Positions 63,305 through 64,000 of a stretch of 64,000 nt of DNA are shown piece by piece (the stretch's first letter is position 1; each line of letters starts with the position of its first letter). A program made the translations under genes and the position numbers. The DNA lies in the NCBI RefSeq assembly GCF_022662535.1, contig NZ_JAKQYM010000006.1, forward strand, positions 62,001 through 126,000, read 5' to 3'. The stretch is from Polaribacter marinus (lineage in GTDB: Bacteria > Bacteroidota > Bacteroidia > Flavobacteriales > Flavobacteriaceae). Under the pieces are notes generated by a model, which saw only the letters and a program-made list of their open reading frames with translations, did not search any database and was not told the origin of the DNA.

Positions 63305-64000
63305 TTATGGATTTGTAGACCATAAAGCAGCACTTTTAAGCATCGCTCTTCTTGGTAATTTTAATCCTGCCACAATTAACTCTGCAAAATCTTCTGGTTG
63401 TAAAACACTATCTTCAGAATCTTTGCTTGCAATACCTAATTCTATAGACATATCTGATGCAATTGTACTTGGAGTTAACGTACAAACTCTAATATTATTT
63501 TTACGGACTTCTTTCATTAAAGATTCAGACATACCAATTACGGCAAATTTAGAAGCAGAATAAGCAGAAGTCGTTGCGTTACCACTTAAACCAGCTGTCG
63601 AAGAAACATTAATAATATCACCTTCATTTTTATCAATTAAATAAGGTAAAACTTCTTTAGTAACATAATACATACCCATTACATTCGTTTGTATAATTTG
63701 ACTCCATTGGTCAACTGGCATATCGTTAAAACTTCCAAAAGCTGCAATACCTGCATTATTCACTAAAATATCTACAGATCCTAGGGTATTTACAATACTT
63801 TTAATTCCTTTTTTTACACCTTCATAAACACTTACATCAAACACAGCGTAAATTGCCTTAATTCCATATGTTTCTAACTCAGCAACCGTTTCTTTTAAAA
63901 CAACTTCATTTCTACCTGTTATAGCAATATCAATTCCTTCTTTTGCAAATGCAATCGCAGTTGCCTTTCCTAATCCTCTACCTCCACCAGTAATTATTGC
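63305..64000 (-). CDS. 3-ketoacyl-(ACP) reductase-like short-chain dehydrogenase (5' end outside window)
   Basis: The frame is open to the window end, so the start lies beyond 64000; 231 codons are visible. It has the SDR cofactor loop TGGGRGLG, the NNAG motif, the catalytic serine in NVSSTAGLSG and YSASK as YxxxK. The family includes FabG and many alcohol dehydrogenases, so the substrate is open. A GTG at 63844 is not the real start because it is inside the Rossmann fold. It is convergent with mutS, with only 37 bases between them and no clear terminator. Confidence 0.9.
   Translation of the reverse strand, partial: AIITGGGRGLGKATAIAFAKEGIDIAITGRNEVVLKETVAELETYGIKAIYAVFDVSVYEGVKKGIKSIVNTLGSVDILVNNAGIAAFGSFNDMPVDQWSQIIQTNVMGMYYVTKEVLPYLIDKNEGDIINVSSTAGLSGNATTSAYSASKFAVIGMSESLMKEVRKNNIRVCTLTPSTIASDMSIELGIASKDSEDSVLQPEDFAELIVAGLKLPRRAMLKSAALWSTNP

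Overview
This window is chromosomal DNA from a member of the Flavobacteriaceae (Bacteroidetes), most like the marine genera Polaribacter or Tenacibaculum. The evidence is strongly AT-rich DNA, little Shine-Dalgarno sequence before starts, repeated TAnnTTTG promoter cores, and family markers of the group (DUF4270, DUF4271, DUF4296, DUF4286, choice-of-anchor B, a TonB-dependent receptor beside a SGNH lipoprotein, a SufABCDS locus). The genus is an inference. No rRNA, tRNA, CRISPR array, prophage or insertion sequence was recognised. Most genes are core metabolism; the novelty lies in signalling loci, small ORFs and intergenic elements.

Layout. 1-2413: end of a MarC-family membrane protein gene, a small FAD oxidoreductase, and two exported proteins of unknown role. 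2659-8921: a signalling cluster on the minus strand with a 1723-residue kinase carrying about nine PAS domains, a NarL-type regulator and a lone receiver. 9205-13493: glycogen-synthase-like N-domain, DUF4270 lipoprotein and glmS. 13591-15765: panC, panD and a flippase-like membrane protein, then a palindromic intergenic element. 15963-23767: radA, DUF4271-hemD, a polyprenol-phosphate glycosyltransferase with pyrC and DUF4296, an epimerase, and tyrS.

23836-28899: a redox and stress cluster (YHS protein, peroxiredoxin-like protein, an aspartate/glutamate racemase gene broken by one in-frame stop, DsbA/FrnE-like protein, EthD-like protein, AhpD-like protein) headed by a TetR regulator. Two related palindromes lie before the regulator and before the first target gene. 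One of them also overlaps the promoter of a divergent lipoprotein gene.

29060-45509: LuxE-like acyl-protein synthetase, isoaspartyl peptidase, aldehyde dehydrogenase, an APC permease, thiL, a choice-of-anchor B lipoprotein, and the SUF iron-sulfur locus (sufA, B, C, D, S), which is interrupted by an opposite-strand serine hydrolase. 45564-49838: TonB-dependent receptor and SGNH lipoprotein. 49993-56910: ribF, serS, a small 47-residue protein, a TPR protein, DUF4286, rsmA and mgtE. 57145-59943: a TPR histidine kinase and a response regulator, preceded by a previously easy-to-miss gene for a 43-residue Gly/Glu-rich peptide with a double-glycine-like leader. I consider this the best candidate for an undescribed system, possibly peptide signalling. 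60007-64000: TrmH-type methyltransferase, mutS and a partial short-chain dehydrogenase.
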